A stretch of DNA of 27,346 nt from DATKPC01 sp035524275 (GTDB lineage Bacteria; Pseudomonadota; Gammaproteobacteria; Burkholderiales; Burkholderiaceae_F): NCBI GenBank assembly GCA_035524275.1, contig DATKPC010000131.1, positions 1 to 27,346 on the forward strand, in the 5' to 3' direction. Positions 1 through 7,164 of this stretch are shown one piece after another. Positions within the stretch are counted from its first letter, which is position 1. Each line of letters begins with the position of its first letter. The notes under the pieces are model-generated. The model had not been told where the DNA came from. It saw nothing but the letters and a program-made list of their open reading frames with translations, and did no database searches. The position numbers and the translations under genes are program-made.

Positions 1-156
1 CAGGCGGCGACCGACCTCGCCGTCGCGTCGCGCTACTTCCTCGTGCGCGGCAACGTCCACCTGGAGCGCGCGACGACGCGCATGGAAGCGCTGCTGCGGC
101 GTGCCCCGGCGGGCCAGGTCGGTCCCGTCGACATCCTATGGAGTCGCGAGCTGTGA
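1..156 (+). CDS. gspK: GspK, T2SS minor pseudopilin (3' end only)
   Basis: The last 51 codons of a gene that begins before the window. The reading frame is open from base 1 and ends at TGA 154-156. The visible tail, with SRYFLVRG, then HLERATTRMEALLRR and a closing VDILWSREL, matches the usual GspK C-terminus, a beta-strand followed by a short basic stretch and a final hydrophobic strand. GspK is the large minor pseudopilin that caps the T2SS pseudopilus tip together with GspI and GspJ in the periplasm. The assignment is supported by position: the gene overlaps gspL by four bases (GTGA), and gspK directly precedes gspL in most T2SS operons. With only the tail visible, the catalytic-like and calcium-binding parts cannot be checked. 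Confidence 0.8.
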   Translation, partial: QAATDLAVASRYFLVRGNVHLERATTRMEALLRRAPAGQVGPVDILWSREL

Positions 157-1415
157 AGGAAAACGTCGTCCGCCGCCTCGTCGTCTTCGTCCCGCGGCGC
201 GCTCAGGCGCGCGCGCCGTTCGCGACCGGGACCGTCGTCCACTACGTCGCGATCGACGGCCCGCGCAGCAGCGAGGGCGACGCGCCGGTCGCGCTGCTGC
301 CGAAGGCGGCGGTCGTCGACATCGCATTCGACTGCGCCGACGTCTTCAGCGCGGCGATCGCCGCGCCGAAGCTCGCCGAGACGAAGCTGCGCCTCGCGCT
401 GCCGACTCTGCTGGAGGACCGGCTGCTCGCCTCCGCGGAGGACAGCCATTTCGCGTTCGAGCCGCCGCGGGCGCCCGGGGCGGGAACGACGATCGCCGAC
501 GCGCCGAAGCTCGCGGTGGCGGCGATCGATCGCGGCCTGCTGACGCGCGTGCTGGACGTCTGCAACGAAGCGGGCGTGCGGCCGCGCTCGGCGTTCAGCG
601 AGATCTACACCGTCCCGGCACCCGCTGCCGGACGCCTGTCGGTGCGCATCAGCCGCGGCCGCGGCGTCGCGCGGGTCGGCCGCCACGACGGCTTCGGCTT
701 CGATCTCGTCGACGGCGAGGTCCCGGCGACGCTGCAGCTCGCACTGCGCCAGCTCGGCGCGACGTCGATGACCGTGTTCGGCAGCGACGTCGAGGCCGCC
801 ACGACGCTCGGCGATGCGCTCGGCATCGCGGTCGACGACAGCGGCAGCAATGTCGACCTCGCGGCGATCGACGATGCGGTCAACCTGCTGCAGGGGCCGT
901 TTTCGGCGGCCGGGCGCCTGTCCTTCGGACCGCGGATCACGAAGATCGTCCGGTCGGGCGCGCTGAAGGCGCCGCTGGCCTGGCTTGCTGGCGCGATCGT
1001 CGTGGCGACCGGCGGGATGAACGCCTACTGGTTCAAGCTCGACGCCGAGGCTCACGGGCTGCGCAGCCAGATGGCGAGCGCGTTCCGCAGCACGTTCCCG
1101 GACGCGACCGCGGTCGTCGATCCGGTGCTGCAGACGAAGCGGCAGATGAGCGCGCTGCGGGCACGCGGCGGCGTCGCCTCGGTCGACGACTTCTCGGTGC
1201 TCAACGCGCAGGTCGGGCAGCTGTTTTCGGTCGCGCCCGTCGGCGCCGTGACCGGCGTCGAATACCACGACGGCGCGCTGAAGCTGGCGCTGAAGCCGGG
1301 CGTCGTCGACAACCCGGCCCTGCAGAACACGCTGCGCGCGCAGGCGGTGCAGCAGGGCCTCAACCTGCGTTTCGATGCCGACGGCACGGCGCGCGTGACC
1401 CCACTCGGTTCTTGA
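153..1415 (+). CDS. gspL: GspL, T2SS inner-membrane platform protein
   Basis: Inner-membrane protein whose cytoplasmic actin-like domain recruits the ATPase GspE and whose periplasmic ferredoxin-like domain pairs with GspM. The protein has about 420 residues, normal for GspL. A long cytoplasmic region (about 1-265) is followed by one membrane helix near residues 270-292 (APLAWLAGAIVVATGG) and a periplasmic part ending with GVEYHDGALKLALKPG, typical of the GspL periplasmic fold. I chose GTG 153 because it overlaps the gspK stop as GTGA and has GGAG at 140-143. An in-frame ATG at 138 would add five residues but has no ribosome-binding site and overlaps gspK by 19 bases. The next gene, gspM, starts nine bases after the stop. 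Family call is firm; the exact start is less so. Confidence 0.9.
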   Translation: MKENVVRRLVVFVPRRAQARAPFATGTVVHYVAIDGPRSSEGDAPVALLPKAAVVDIAFDCADVFSAAIAAPKLAETKLRLALPTLLEDRLLASAEDSHFAFEPPRAPGAGTTIADAPKLAVAAIDRGLLTRVLDVCNEAGVRPRSAFSEIYTVPAPAAGRLSVRISRGRGVARVGRHDGFGFDLVDGEVPATLQLALRQLGATSMTVFGSDVEAATTLGDALGIAVDDSGSNVDLAAIDDAVNLLQGPFSAAGRLSFGPRITKIVRSGALKAPLAWLAGAIVVATGGMNAYWFKLDAEAHGLRSQMASAFRSTFPDATAVVDPVLQTKRQMSALRARGGVASVDDFSVLNAQVGQLFSVAPVGAVTGVEYHDGALKLALKPGVVDNPALQNTLRAQAVQQGLNLRFDADGTARVTPLGS

Positions 1416-1424
1416 GGGCATCCG

Positions 1425-1934
1425 ATGAGCGAGCTCACCGACAAGCTGGCGCAGTTCTGGTCGGAGCGGGCGCCGCGCGAGCGGCAGATCCTGCTCGCGG
1501 GCGGCGCATTCCTGCTGCTGGCGCTGTATTACGCGGTCCTGTTCGATCCGGCGTGGAGCGGCATCACGCGCCTGACGCGCGGCCTGCCGCCGCTGCGCGC
1601 CCAGGCGAGCCAACTGGAGCAGCTGCTGGGCGAGGTGAAGGCGCTGCGCACGCGTCCGCAGGTCGCCACGGTCTCGGCGCAGGACTCGCGCGCGCAGATC
1701 GAGAAGACGCTCGCCGCGAGCGGCCTGAAGGCGACGCGCATCGTGCCGCTGTCCGACGGCGACCTGCAGCTGTCGTTCAGCAACGTGCCCTACGCCTCGT
1801 GGGCCGTCTGGCTCGCCGGCATCGAGCGCGACCTGGGGGCGCGAGCCTCGAGCGTCAAGGCGACCGCGACCGCGACGCCGGGCAACGTCGACCTCGACGT
1901 CGCGCTGCGGTTGTCGCGGCGCGAGGGGCGCTGA
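1425..1934 (+). CDS. gspM: GspM, T2SS inner-membrane assembly protein
   Basis: A 169-residue bitopic inner-membrane protein that stabilises GspL in the T2SS platform. The sequence shows a short cytoplasmic start (MSELTDKLAQFW, RAPRERQILL), one membrane helix at about residues 23-40 (GGAFLLLALYYAVLF), a heptad-like region rich in Leu and Gln (about 55-80) that probably pairs with GspL, and a small periplasmic domain. The APRERxxL motif just before the helix is characteristic of GspM. A strong ribosome site GAGGG (1414-1418) lies six bases before ATG 1425 and overlaps the gspL stop codon, so the two genes are probably co-translated. The stop TGA 1932-1934 overlaps the ATG of a 24-codon mini-ORF that leads to gspN. 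Confidence 0.92.
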   Translation: MSELTDKLAQFWSERAPRERQILLAGGAFLLLALYYAVLFDPAWSGITRLTRGLPPLRAQASQLEQLLGEVKALRTRPQVATVSAQDSRAQIEKTLAASGLKATRIVPLSDGDLQLSFSNVPYASWAVWLAGIERDLGARASSVKATATATPGNVDLDVALRLSRREGR

Positions 1935-2008
1935 TGCGGGCATCGCGCTCCGCCGCTCGTGGCGCCGACGTGGCGCGGCACCCGCATCGCCGGGGTCGCG
2001 CGCCATGA
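1934..2008 (+). other. 24-codon mini-ORF bridging gspM and gspN
   Basis: An open frame from ATG 1934 to TGA 2006-2008. Its ATG overlaps the gspM stop (TGATG, 1932-1936), and its own stop overlaps the gspN start (ATGA, 2005-2008). A very good ribosome site GAGGGG (1923-1928) lies five bases before its ATG, whereas gspN itself has only a weak GGGG (1992-1995). The encoded peptide is Arg/Ala-rich and resembles no known protein. The simplest reading is a translated relay that carries ribosomes across the 70-base gap to gspN rather than a functional peptide. Chance is possible, because AUG/UGA overlaps are common in GC-rich operons. Confidence 0.35.
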
Positions 2009-2790
2009 CGATGTGGCGCGCGGTGGCGCTGCTGCTCTTCGTCCTCGTCGTCGGCGCGGCGACGGTCGCGTTCATCGCGCCCGCGGAATGGGCCGCGATC
2101 GGCCTGCGCGCGGCGTCCCGTGGCCATGCCGACCTCGCCGAGGCGTCCGGAACCCTTTGGCACGGCCAGGCGACGCTGGTGCTGCGAGCCGGCCCGGACG
2201 CGGATGCGGTACGTGCGAGCCTCCCCGAACGCCTGTCCTGGGACCTGAGTCCCTGGCCGCTGCTCGCCGGCGTCGTCGACCTGACGCTGTCGCATCCGTC
2301 GGCGCTGGAGCAGCCGCTACGGGTGCGGATCGACGCCAGGGACCGGAAGGTGAGCCTGAGCGGCGACAAGCTGCGGCTGCCGGCATCCCTCCTCGTCGGG
2401 CTCGGGGCGCCCTTCAACACGATCCGGCCCGGCGGACGCATCGAAATCGACTGGCAGCGCCTCGACATTGCCGCAGGCCACGTCAATGGCCAGATCGGCG
2501 CGCACTGGGCGTATGCGTCCAGCGCGCTGACGCCGGTGTCGCCGATGGGGGAGTATCAGCTTGATACGAATGGCGTATTTCCCGGTACTACATTAACGTT
2601 GCACACTGTGGCCGGGCCCCTGGAACTCAAAGGCAGTGGCACAATTGGCGAAGGTGGGCGCTTACGCTTCCAGGGTGTGGCTCGTGCGCTGCCGGGAACC
2701 GACGCTGCCGTCAAGACACAGTTGACCGGATTGATCTCCCTACTCGGTCGACGCGATGGCGATGACGCCATCCTTAATTTCGGATCCTGA
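2005..2790 (+). CDS. gspN: GspN, T2SS accessory protein
   Basis: A 261-residue GspN-family protein with one N-terminal membrane helix (about residues 8-28, ALLLFVLVVGAATVAFI) followed by a periplasmic beta-rich domain. The C-terminal pattern GPLELKGSGTIGEGGRLRFQ, followed by LISLLGRRDGDDAILNFG, is typical of GspN. Its exact role in secretion is unclear, and it is absent from many T2SS loci. ATG 2005 overlaps the preceding mini-ORF stop. ATG 2011 is an alternative start two codons in. From about 2540 to the stop the base composition drops visibly compared with the rest of the operon, and rare TTA leucine codons appear, although the protein still matches the family. The next gene, gspD, begins one base after this stop. 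Confidence 0.9.
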   Translation: MTMWRAVALLLFVLVVGAATVAFIAPAEWAAIGLRAASRGHADLAEASGTLWHGQATLVLRAGPDADAVRASLPERLSWDLSPWPLLAGVVDLTLSHPSALEQPLRVRIDARDRKVSLSGDKLRLPASLLVGLGAPFNTIRPGGRIEIDWQRLDIAAGHVNGQIGAHWAYASSALTPVSPMGEYQLDTNGVFPGTTLTLHTVAGPLELKGSGTIGEGGRLRFQGVARALPGTDAAVKTQLTGLISLLGRRDGDDAILNFGS

Positions 2791-2791
2791 G

Positions 2792-5665
2792 ATGACGTCA
2801 CCCCGCCGTTTGCCGGTCCCGGCGCCCGCGTCCCCGCCTTCCGCTCGCAAGTCCCTGGTCCTCGCCCTCGCGCTGGCGCTGGCGTGGCCGCCCACGCCGG
2901 GCGTCGCCGCACCGCCGTCGGCCGTGGCGCCGGGGAGCGACCGGACGGGTACCGGCAATGCGGGCAGCGCCGGCAGCGACACGGTGATCATGAACTTCGT
3001 CAACGCCGACCTGGAGACGGTCGTGCGCGCGATCGGACAGTTCACCGGGCGCACGTTCGTCATCGATCCGCGCGTCAAGGGCACGCTGACGCTCGTCACC
3101 GAGCGGCCGGTCACGCGGCAGCAGGCCTACGAGCAACTCCTCTCGGCGCTGCGGCTGCAAGGTTTCACGCTCGTCGAGTCGAGCGACAAGGGCGGGATCG
3201 CGCGCGTGCTGCCGGAGGCGGACGCGAAGCTGCAGGGCGGGCGCGTCGTCGGACCGGCGGGCGAGGCCGTCCGCGGCGACCAGGTCGTGACGCAGGTCTT
3301 CCGGCTGCAGTACGAGTCGGCGAGCAATCTCGTCCCGGTGCTGCGTCCGCTGATCGCGCCGAACAACACGATCTCCGCCTACCCGGCGAACAACACGCTC
3401 GTCATCACCGACTATGCGGACAACCTGCGGCGGATCGCGAAGATCATCGCGTCGATCGATTCGCCGGCGACGTCCGAAGTCGAGGTCGTGCCGCTGAAAT
3501 ACGGCCTGGCGCTCGACATCGCGAACATCGTGAGCCGCGTGCTGGACGAAGGCGCGCGCACGTCCGGCGCCGCCGTCGACCCGGGGCAGCGGATCACGGT
3601 CCTCGCGGAGCCGCGCACGAACAGCCTGATCGTCCGCGCGGCGAGCGCCGCGCGGATGCAGCTCGCGCGATCGCTGATCGAGCGCTTCGACCAGCCGAGC
3701 GTGACGCCGGGCAACATCAACGTCGTCTACCTGCGCAATGCGGAGGCGACGAAGCTGGCGCAGACGCTGCGCGCGGTGATCTCCAACGACCCGAACTTCC
3801 AGGCGAGCGCGGGCAGCGCCAGCGGGCTGTCGCAGACGCAGGGCAGCGGCTCGACGATCGGCGGCAACGGGATATCGGGCCAGCCCGGCGGAGCGAACAG
3901 CGGCGGGCTGGGCGGCGGCGCGACGACCCAGGCGCTCAACGCGAGTTCGACCGCGACGACGCAGGGCTCCGGATTCGGCAGCGCAAGCGGCAGCAGCACG
4001 CAGGGCGGGCTCGCCGGGATGATCCAGGCCGACCCGCAGACGAATGCACTGATCATCAGCGCGCCGGAGCCGCTGTACCGCAACCTGCGCGCGATCATCG
4101 ACAAGCTCGACGTGCGCCGCGCGCAGGTCGTCATCGAGTCGCTGATTGCCGAGGTCAACGCCGACAAGGCGGGCCAGTTCGGCATCCAGTGGCAGGCGCT
4201 CAACGGCCTGAACAATGGCGGCACGCAGGTCATCGGCGGAACGAATTTCGGCACGTCGAACATCCTCGGCGTCGCGCAGAACCTGGCGAGCGTCGGGCCG
4301 GGGCTGAACATCGGCGTCATCAAGGGCACCGTGACGATCCCGGGGACGAACGTCACGATCGCCAACCTGGGGATGCTCGCGAGCGCGCTGGAGACGAAGG
4401 CCAACGCGAACATCCTGTCGCAGCCGAACATCCAGACCTTGGACAACGAGGAGGCGTCGTTCCTCGTGGGGCAGAACGTCCCGTTCATCACCGGCTCGTT
4501 CGCGTCGACCGGGACCGGGACGACGACCAGCGGCACCGTCAATCCGTTCCAGACCTTCGAGCGCAAGGACATCGGCCTGATGCTGCGCGTGAAGCCGCAG
4601 GTCTCCGAAGGCGGCGCGGTGCGGCTGGCGATCTACCTCGAGTCCTCGTCGATCAACACGTCGACGACGGTCCAGGGCGGCCTCGTCACGAACAAGCGCA
4701 GCTTCCAGTCGGACATCATCGTGCAGGACGGCAACTACGTCGTGCTGAGCGGGATGATCGAGGACCAGACGACCGACAGCAAGAGCCAGGTCCCGGTGCT
4801 CGGCAACATCCCGTTCATCGGCGGGCTGTTCCGCTACGAATCGCGCGCGCGGACGCGGACGAACCTGATGGTGTTCCTGCGGCCGGTCGTGATCCGCGAC
4901 GAGGCCTCGTCGGTGAGCCTGGCGGCCGATCGCTACGACTACATCCGCAACCAGGTCGCCGAGTCGCAGCTGCCCGAAAGCCCGGTCTTCCGCGACTACG
5001 GCGCCCAGCCGCTGCAGCAGCGCGTGCCCAGCATCGTGCAGCCGAGCGGGATCAATCCGCTGGGCACGGCGCCGGGATCCGCGCCGGCGGCCCCGGCGCC
5101 CGCCGCACCGCCCGCGCCGACAAGTTCGCAGTCGGCCGCGCCGGTCGCTGCCGCAGCGCCTGCCCCGGTTCCTGCCCCGGTTCCTGCGCCGGCCCCCGTT
5201 GCGGCCCCTGCGCCGGCGCCGGTCGTCGAGCCGCCGCCTCCGGTTCCGACGCCCGCGCCAGCGCCCGCGATTGCGCCGGCGCCGGCTCCTGCTCCCGTGG
5301 CCGTCGCCCCGGCGGTGGCACCGGCGCCCGCGCCGGCACCCGCACCGGCACCCGTCGCCGCACCGATCGCCGCGGCGGAGCCCGCCGCGCCGCTTCCCGC
5401 ACCCGCGCCGGCCGCCGACGCCAGCGTCGCGGGCAACGGGCCGCAGCTCGTGCAGGTCGCCGAGGTCGACACCATCCCGCGCGGGCGCGCGATCGAGCGG
5501 CAACTTCGCGACGCCGGCTACGACGCGTACTGGGAGAGCGTCAAGACGAAGCGCGGCGACATCGTCCGCGTCCGCCTCACGCCGGACACGGCGCGGCAGA
5601 GCGTCGCCGACACGATGTCGACGCTGCGCAAGCTCGGCTTCGACCCGGTGCTGGTGCAGCAATGA
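2792..5665 (+). CDS. gspD: GspD, T2SS outer-membrane secretin with C-terminal SPOR-like domain
   Basis: A 957-residue secretin forming the outer-membrane exit pore of the T2SS. Order of parts: signal peptide (1-40, hydrophobic run of Leu/Ala), N0 domain (about 64-135, beginning MNFVNADLETVVRAIG), N1 (165-228), N2 (230-300), N3 (305-440) interrupted by a Gly/Ser-rich insert at about 338-408, and the secretin barrel (442-702) with VPVLGNIPFIGGLF near 667-680. A low-complexity Pro/Ala linker (about 757-880) follows. The end (884-957: QLVQVAEVDTIPRGRAIERQ, then AGYDAYWES, IVRVRLTPDTARQSVADTM, LGFDPVLV) has the layout of a SPOR peptidoglycan-binding domain. GspD proteins normally stop after the barrel or after a short pilotin-binding S-domain. 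ATG 2792 is one base after the gspN stop. An upstream in-frame ATG at 2756 would place 12 non-signal residues first and is rejected. Confidence 0.95.
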   Translation: MTSPRRLPVPAPASPPSARKSLVLALALALAWPPTPGVAAPPSAVAPGSDRTGTGNAGSAGSDTVIMNFVNADLETVVRAIGQFTGRTFVIDPRVKGTLTLVTERPVTRQQAYEQLLSALRLQGFTLVESSDKGGIARVLPEADAKLQGGRVVGPAGEAVRGDQVVTQVFRLQYESASNLVPVLRPLIAPNNTISAYPANNTLVITDYADNLRRIAKIIASIDSPATSEVEVVPLKYGLALDIANIVSRVLDEGARTSGAAVDPGQRITVLAEPRTNSLIVRAASAARMQLARSLIERFDQPSVTPGNINVVYLRNAEATKLAQTLRAVISNDPNFQASAGSASGLSQTQGSGSTIGGNGISGQPGGANSGGLGGGATTQALNASSTATTQGSGFGSASGSSTQGGLAGMIQADPQTNALIISAPEPLYRNLRAIIDKLDVRRAQVVIESLIAEVNADKAGQFGIQWQALNGLNNGGTQVIGGTNFGTSNILGVAQNLASVGPGLNIGVIKGTVTIPGTNVTIANLGMLASALETKANANILSQPNIQTLDNEEASFLVGQNVPFITGSFASTGTGTTTSGTVNPFQTFERKDIGLMLRVKPQVSEGGAVRLAIYLESSSINTSTTVQGGLVTNKRSFQSDIIVQDGNYVVLSGMIEDQTTDSKSQVPVLGNIPFIGGLFRYESRARTRTNLMVFLRPVVIRDEASSVSLAADRYDYIRNQVAESQLPESPVFRDYGAQPLQQRVPSIVQPSGINPLGTAPGSAPAAPAPAAPPAPTSSQSAAPVAAAAPAPVPAPVPAPAPVAAPAPAPVVEPPPPVPTPAPAPAIAPAPAPAPVAVAPAVAPAPAPAPAPAPVAAPIAAAEPAAPLPAPAPAADASVAGNGPQLVQVAEVDTIPRGRAIERQLRDAGYDAYWESVKTKRGDIVRVRLTPDTARQSVADTMSTLRKLGFDPVLVQQ
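5159..5182 (+). repeat. Tandem 12-bp repeat in the gspD linker
   Basis: Two perfect copies of CCTGCCCCGGTT (5159-5170 and 5171-5182), followed by a degenerate third copy, encode part of the Pro/Ala-rich linker between the secretin barrel and the SPOR-like domain. The whole linker (about 5060-5431) is built from near-repeats of CCG/GCG/CCC codons. In-frame repeats of this type can change in number by replication slippage without breaking the reading frame, so linker length could vary between strains. Confidence 0.7.
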
Positions 5666-5727
5666 ACTCGCCGGGCCGCCCCACGGGCTCATCGCCCCTC
5701 GAGCGCAGCGGGAGGAAGGCCCGATGA
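5662..5727 (+). other. 21-codon mini-ORF bridging gspD and gspE
   Basis: An open frame from ATG 5662, which overlaps the gspD stop (ATGA, 5662-5665), to TGA 5725-5727, which overlaps the gspE start (ATGA, 5724-5727). It exactly spans the 58-base gap between the two genes, as another mini-ORF does between gspM and gspN. The peptide (MNSPGRPTGSS...) has no recognisable function. gspE has its own very strong ribosome site inside this frame (GGAGGAAGG, 5711-5719), so translation coupling would be an addition, not a necessity. It may be coincidence. Confidence 0.3.
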
Positions 5728-7157
5728 GTTCAGCGCAGCGCTACGTTCCGTACGGCTTCGCGCGCGACAACGCGATCCTGCTGAAGCCGGCCAGCGAGCG
5801 CGACGCCGAAGCGTGGATCAGCGATTCGACGCCGCTCGCGGCATTGAACGAGGTGATGCGCGTCTTCCCGGGCCGCGTGAAGCCGGTCCTGATGTCGCCC
5901 GACAAGCTCGCCGAGGCGATCGCGAACGCCTATGCGCAATCGGAAGGCTCGGCGCAGCAGGTTGTCGGCGACATCGAGGGCGAATTCGACATCACCCGGA
6001 TGATGCAGGAGGTCCCGGACGTCGAGGACCTGCTGGAGACCGAGGACGACGCGCCGATCATCCGGATGATCAACGCGCTGCTGACGCAGGCGGCGCGCGA
6101 CGGCGCCTCCGACATCCACATCGAGGCCTTCGAGAACTCCTCGCTGGTGCGCTTCCGGATCGACGGCACGCTGCGCGACATCGTGCGACCGAAGCGCGCG
6201 CTGCACGCCGCGCTCGTTTCGCGGATCAAGATCATGGCCGCGCTCGACATCGCGGAGAAGCGCCTGCCGCAGGACGGCCGCATCACGCTGCGCGTCGGGG
6301 GCCGGCCGGTCGACGTCCGCGTCTCGACGCTGCCGACCGGGCACGGCGAACGCGTCGTGCTGCGGCTGCTGGAAAAGGACGTCTCGCGGCTCGACGTGAC
6401 GAACCTCGGAATGGCGGCCTCGACGCTGCGCGGCTTCGACGAGCTCGTGCACCAGCCGCACGGCATCATCCTCGTCACCGGGCCGACCGGCTCCGGAAAG
6501 AGCACGACGCTGTATGCCGCGATCCGCCGCCTCGACAGCACGACGACGAACATCATGACCGTCGAGGACCCGATCGAGTACGACATCGAGGGCATCGGCC
6601 AGACGCAGGTCAACGCGAAGATCGACATGACGTTCGGCCGCGCGCTGCGCGCGATCCTGCGGCAGGACCCGGACGTCGTGATGATCGGCGAGATCCGCGA
6701 CCTGGAGACCGCGCAGATCGCGGTGCAGGCCTCGCTGACCGGCCACCTGGTGCTCGCGACGCTGCATACGAACGACGCCGCGGCCGCGATCACGCGGCTG
6801 ATCGACATGGGGATCGAGCCGTTCCTGCTCGCCTCGTCGCTGATCGGCGTGCTGGGCCAGCGCCTGGTGCGCAAGCTGTGCCCGCACTGCAAGCGGCGCG
6901 ATCCGGCCGGCGCCGGCTGGCACGCCGACGGCTGCGAGAAGTGCGCCCAGACCGGCTACGTCGGCCGGACCGGCATCTACGAGCTGCTCGCGGTCAACGA
7001 CGAAATGCGGCAGATCATCCACACCGGCGCATCGGACGCGGCGATCCGCGAGGCGGCCATCCGCGCCGGGATGGTGCTGATGCGAGGTGACGGCAAACGC
7101 TGGATCGATGCAGGGGTCACCTCGGAAGAGGAAGTCCTGCGGGTGACGAGGGACTAG
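5724..7157 (+). CDS. gspE: GspE, T2SS cytoplasmic ATPase
   Basis: A 477-residue secretion ATPase that forms a hexamer at the inner membrane and drives pseudopilus assembly through GspL and GspF. The N1E-like part covers about residues 1-100. The catalytic core shows Walker A GPTGSGKS (253-260), the Asp box near DGASDIHIE (126-134), the Walker B region DPDVVMIGEIRD (315-326) and the His box ATLHTND (345-351). Four cysteines, CPHC (386-389) and CEKC (404-407), form the zinc-binding element. Only 14 residues separate the pairs, fewer than I recall for EpsE. ATG 5724 is preceded by GGAGGAAGG at 5711-5719, which fixes the start although the frame is open far upstream into gspD. gspF follows eight bases later. 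Confidence 0.96.
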   Translation: MSSAQRYVPYGFARDNAILLKPASERDAEAWISDSTPLAALNEVMRVFPGRVKPVLMSPDKLAEAIANAYAQSEGSAQQVVGDIEGEFDITRMMQEVPDVEDLLETEDDAPIIRMINALLTQAARDGASDIHIEAFENSSLVRFRIDGTLRDIVRPKRALHAALVSRIKIMAALDIAEKRLPQDGRITLRVGGRPVDVRVSTLPTGHGERVVLRLLEKDVSRLDVTNLGMAASTLRGFDELVHQPHGIILVTGPTGSGKSTTLYAAIRRLDSTTTNIMTVEDPIEYDIEGIGQTQVNAKIDMTFGRALRAILRQDPDVVMIGEIRDLETAQIAVQASLTGHLVLATLHTNDAAAAITRLIDMGIEPFLLASSLIGVLGQRLVRKLCPHCKRRDPAGAGWHADGCEKCAQTGYVGRTGIYELLAVNDEMRQIIHTGASDAAIREAAIRAGMVLMRGDGKRWIDAGVTSEEEVLRVTRD

Positions 7158-7164
7158 TCGCGCG

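Noticed and set aside
33..2486. An 817-codon minus-strand frame across gspL, gspM and gspN.
   Set aside because: No motif, no ribosome site, and it lies opposite three recognisable T2SS genes.
2756..2791. An earlier ATG for gspD overlapping the gspN end.
   Set aside because: It would put 12 charged residues ahead of the signal peptide and has no ribosome site.
2798..5692. A 964-codon minus-strand frame and a 947-codon + frame across gspD.
   Set aside because: Both are low-complexity Arg-rich shadows. The secretin domains occupy the third frame.
5199..5723. An N-terminal extension of gspE into gspD.
   Set aside because: The extension reads the Pro/Ala linker in another frame. The strong GGAGGAAGG site fixes the start at 5724.
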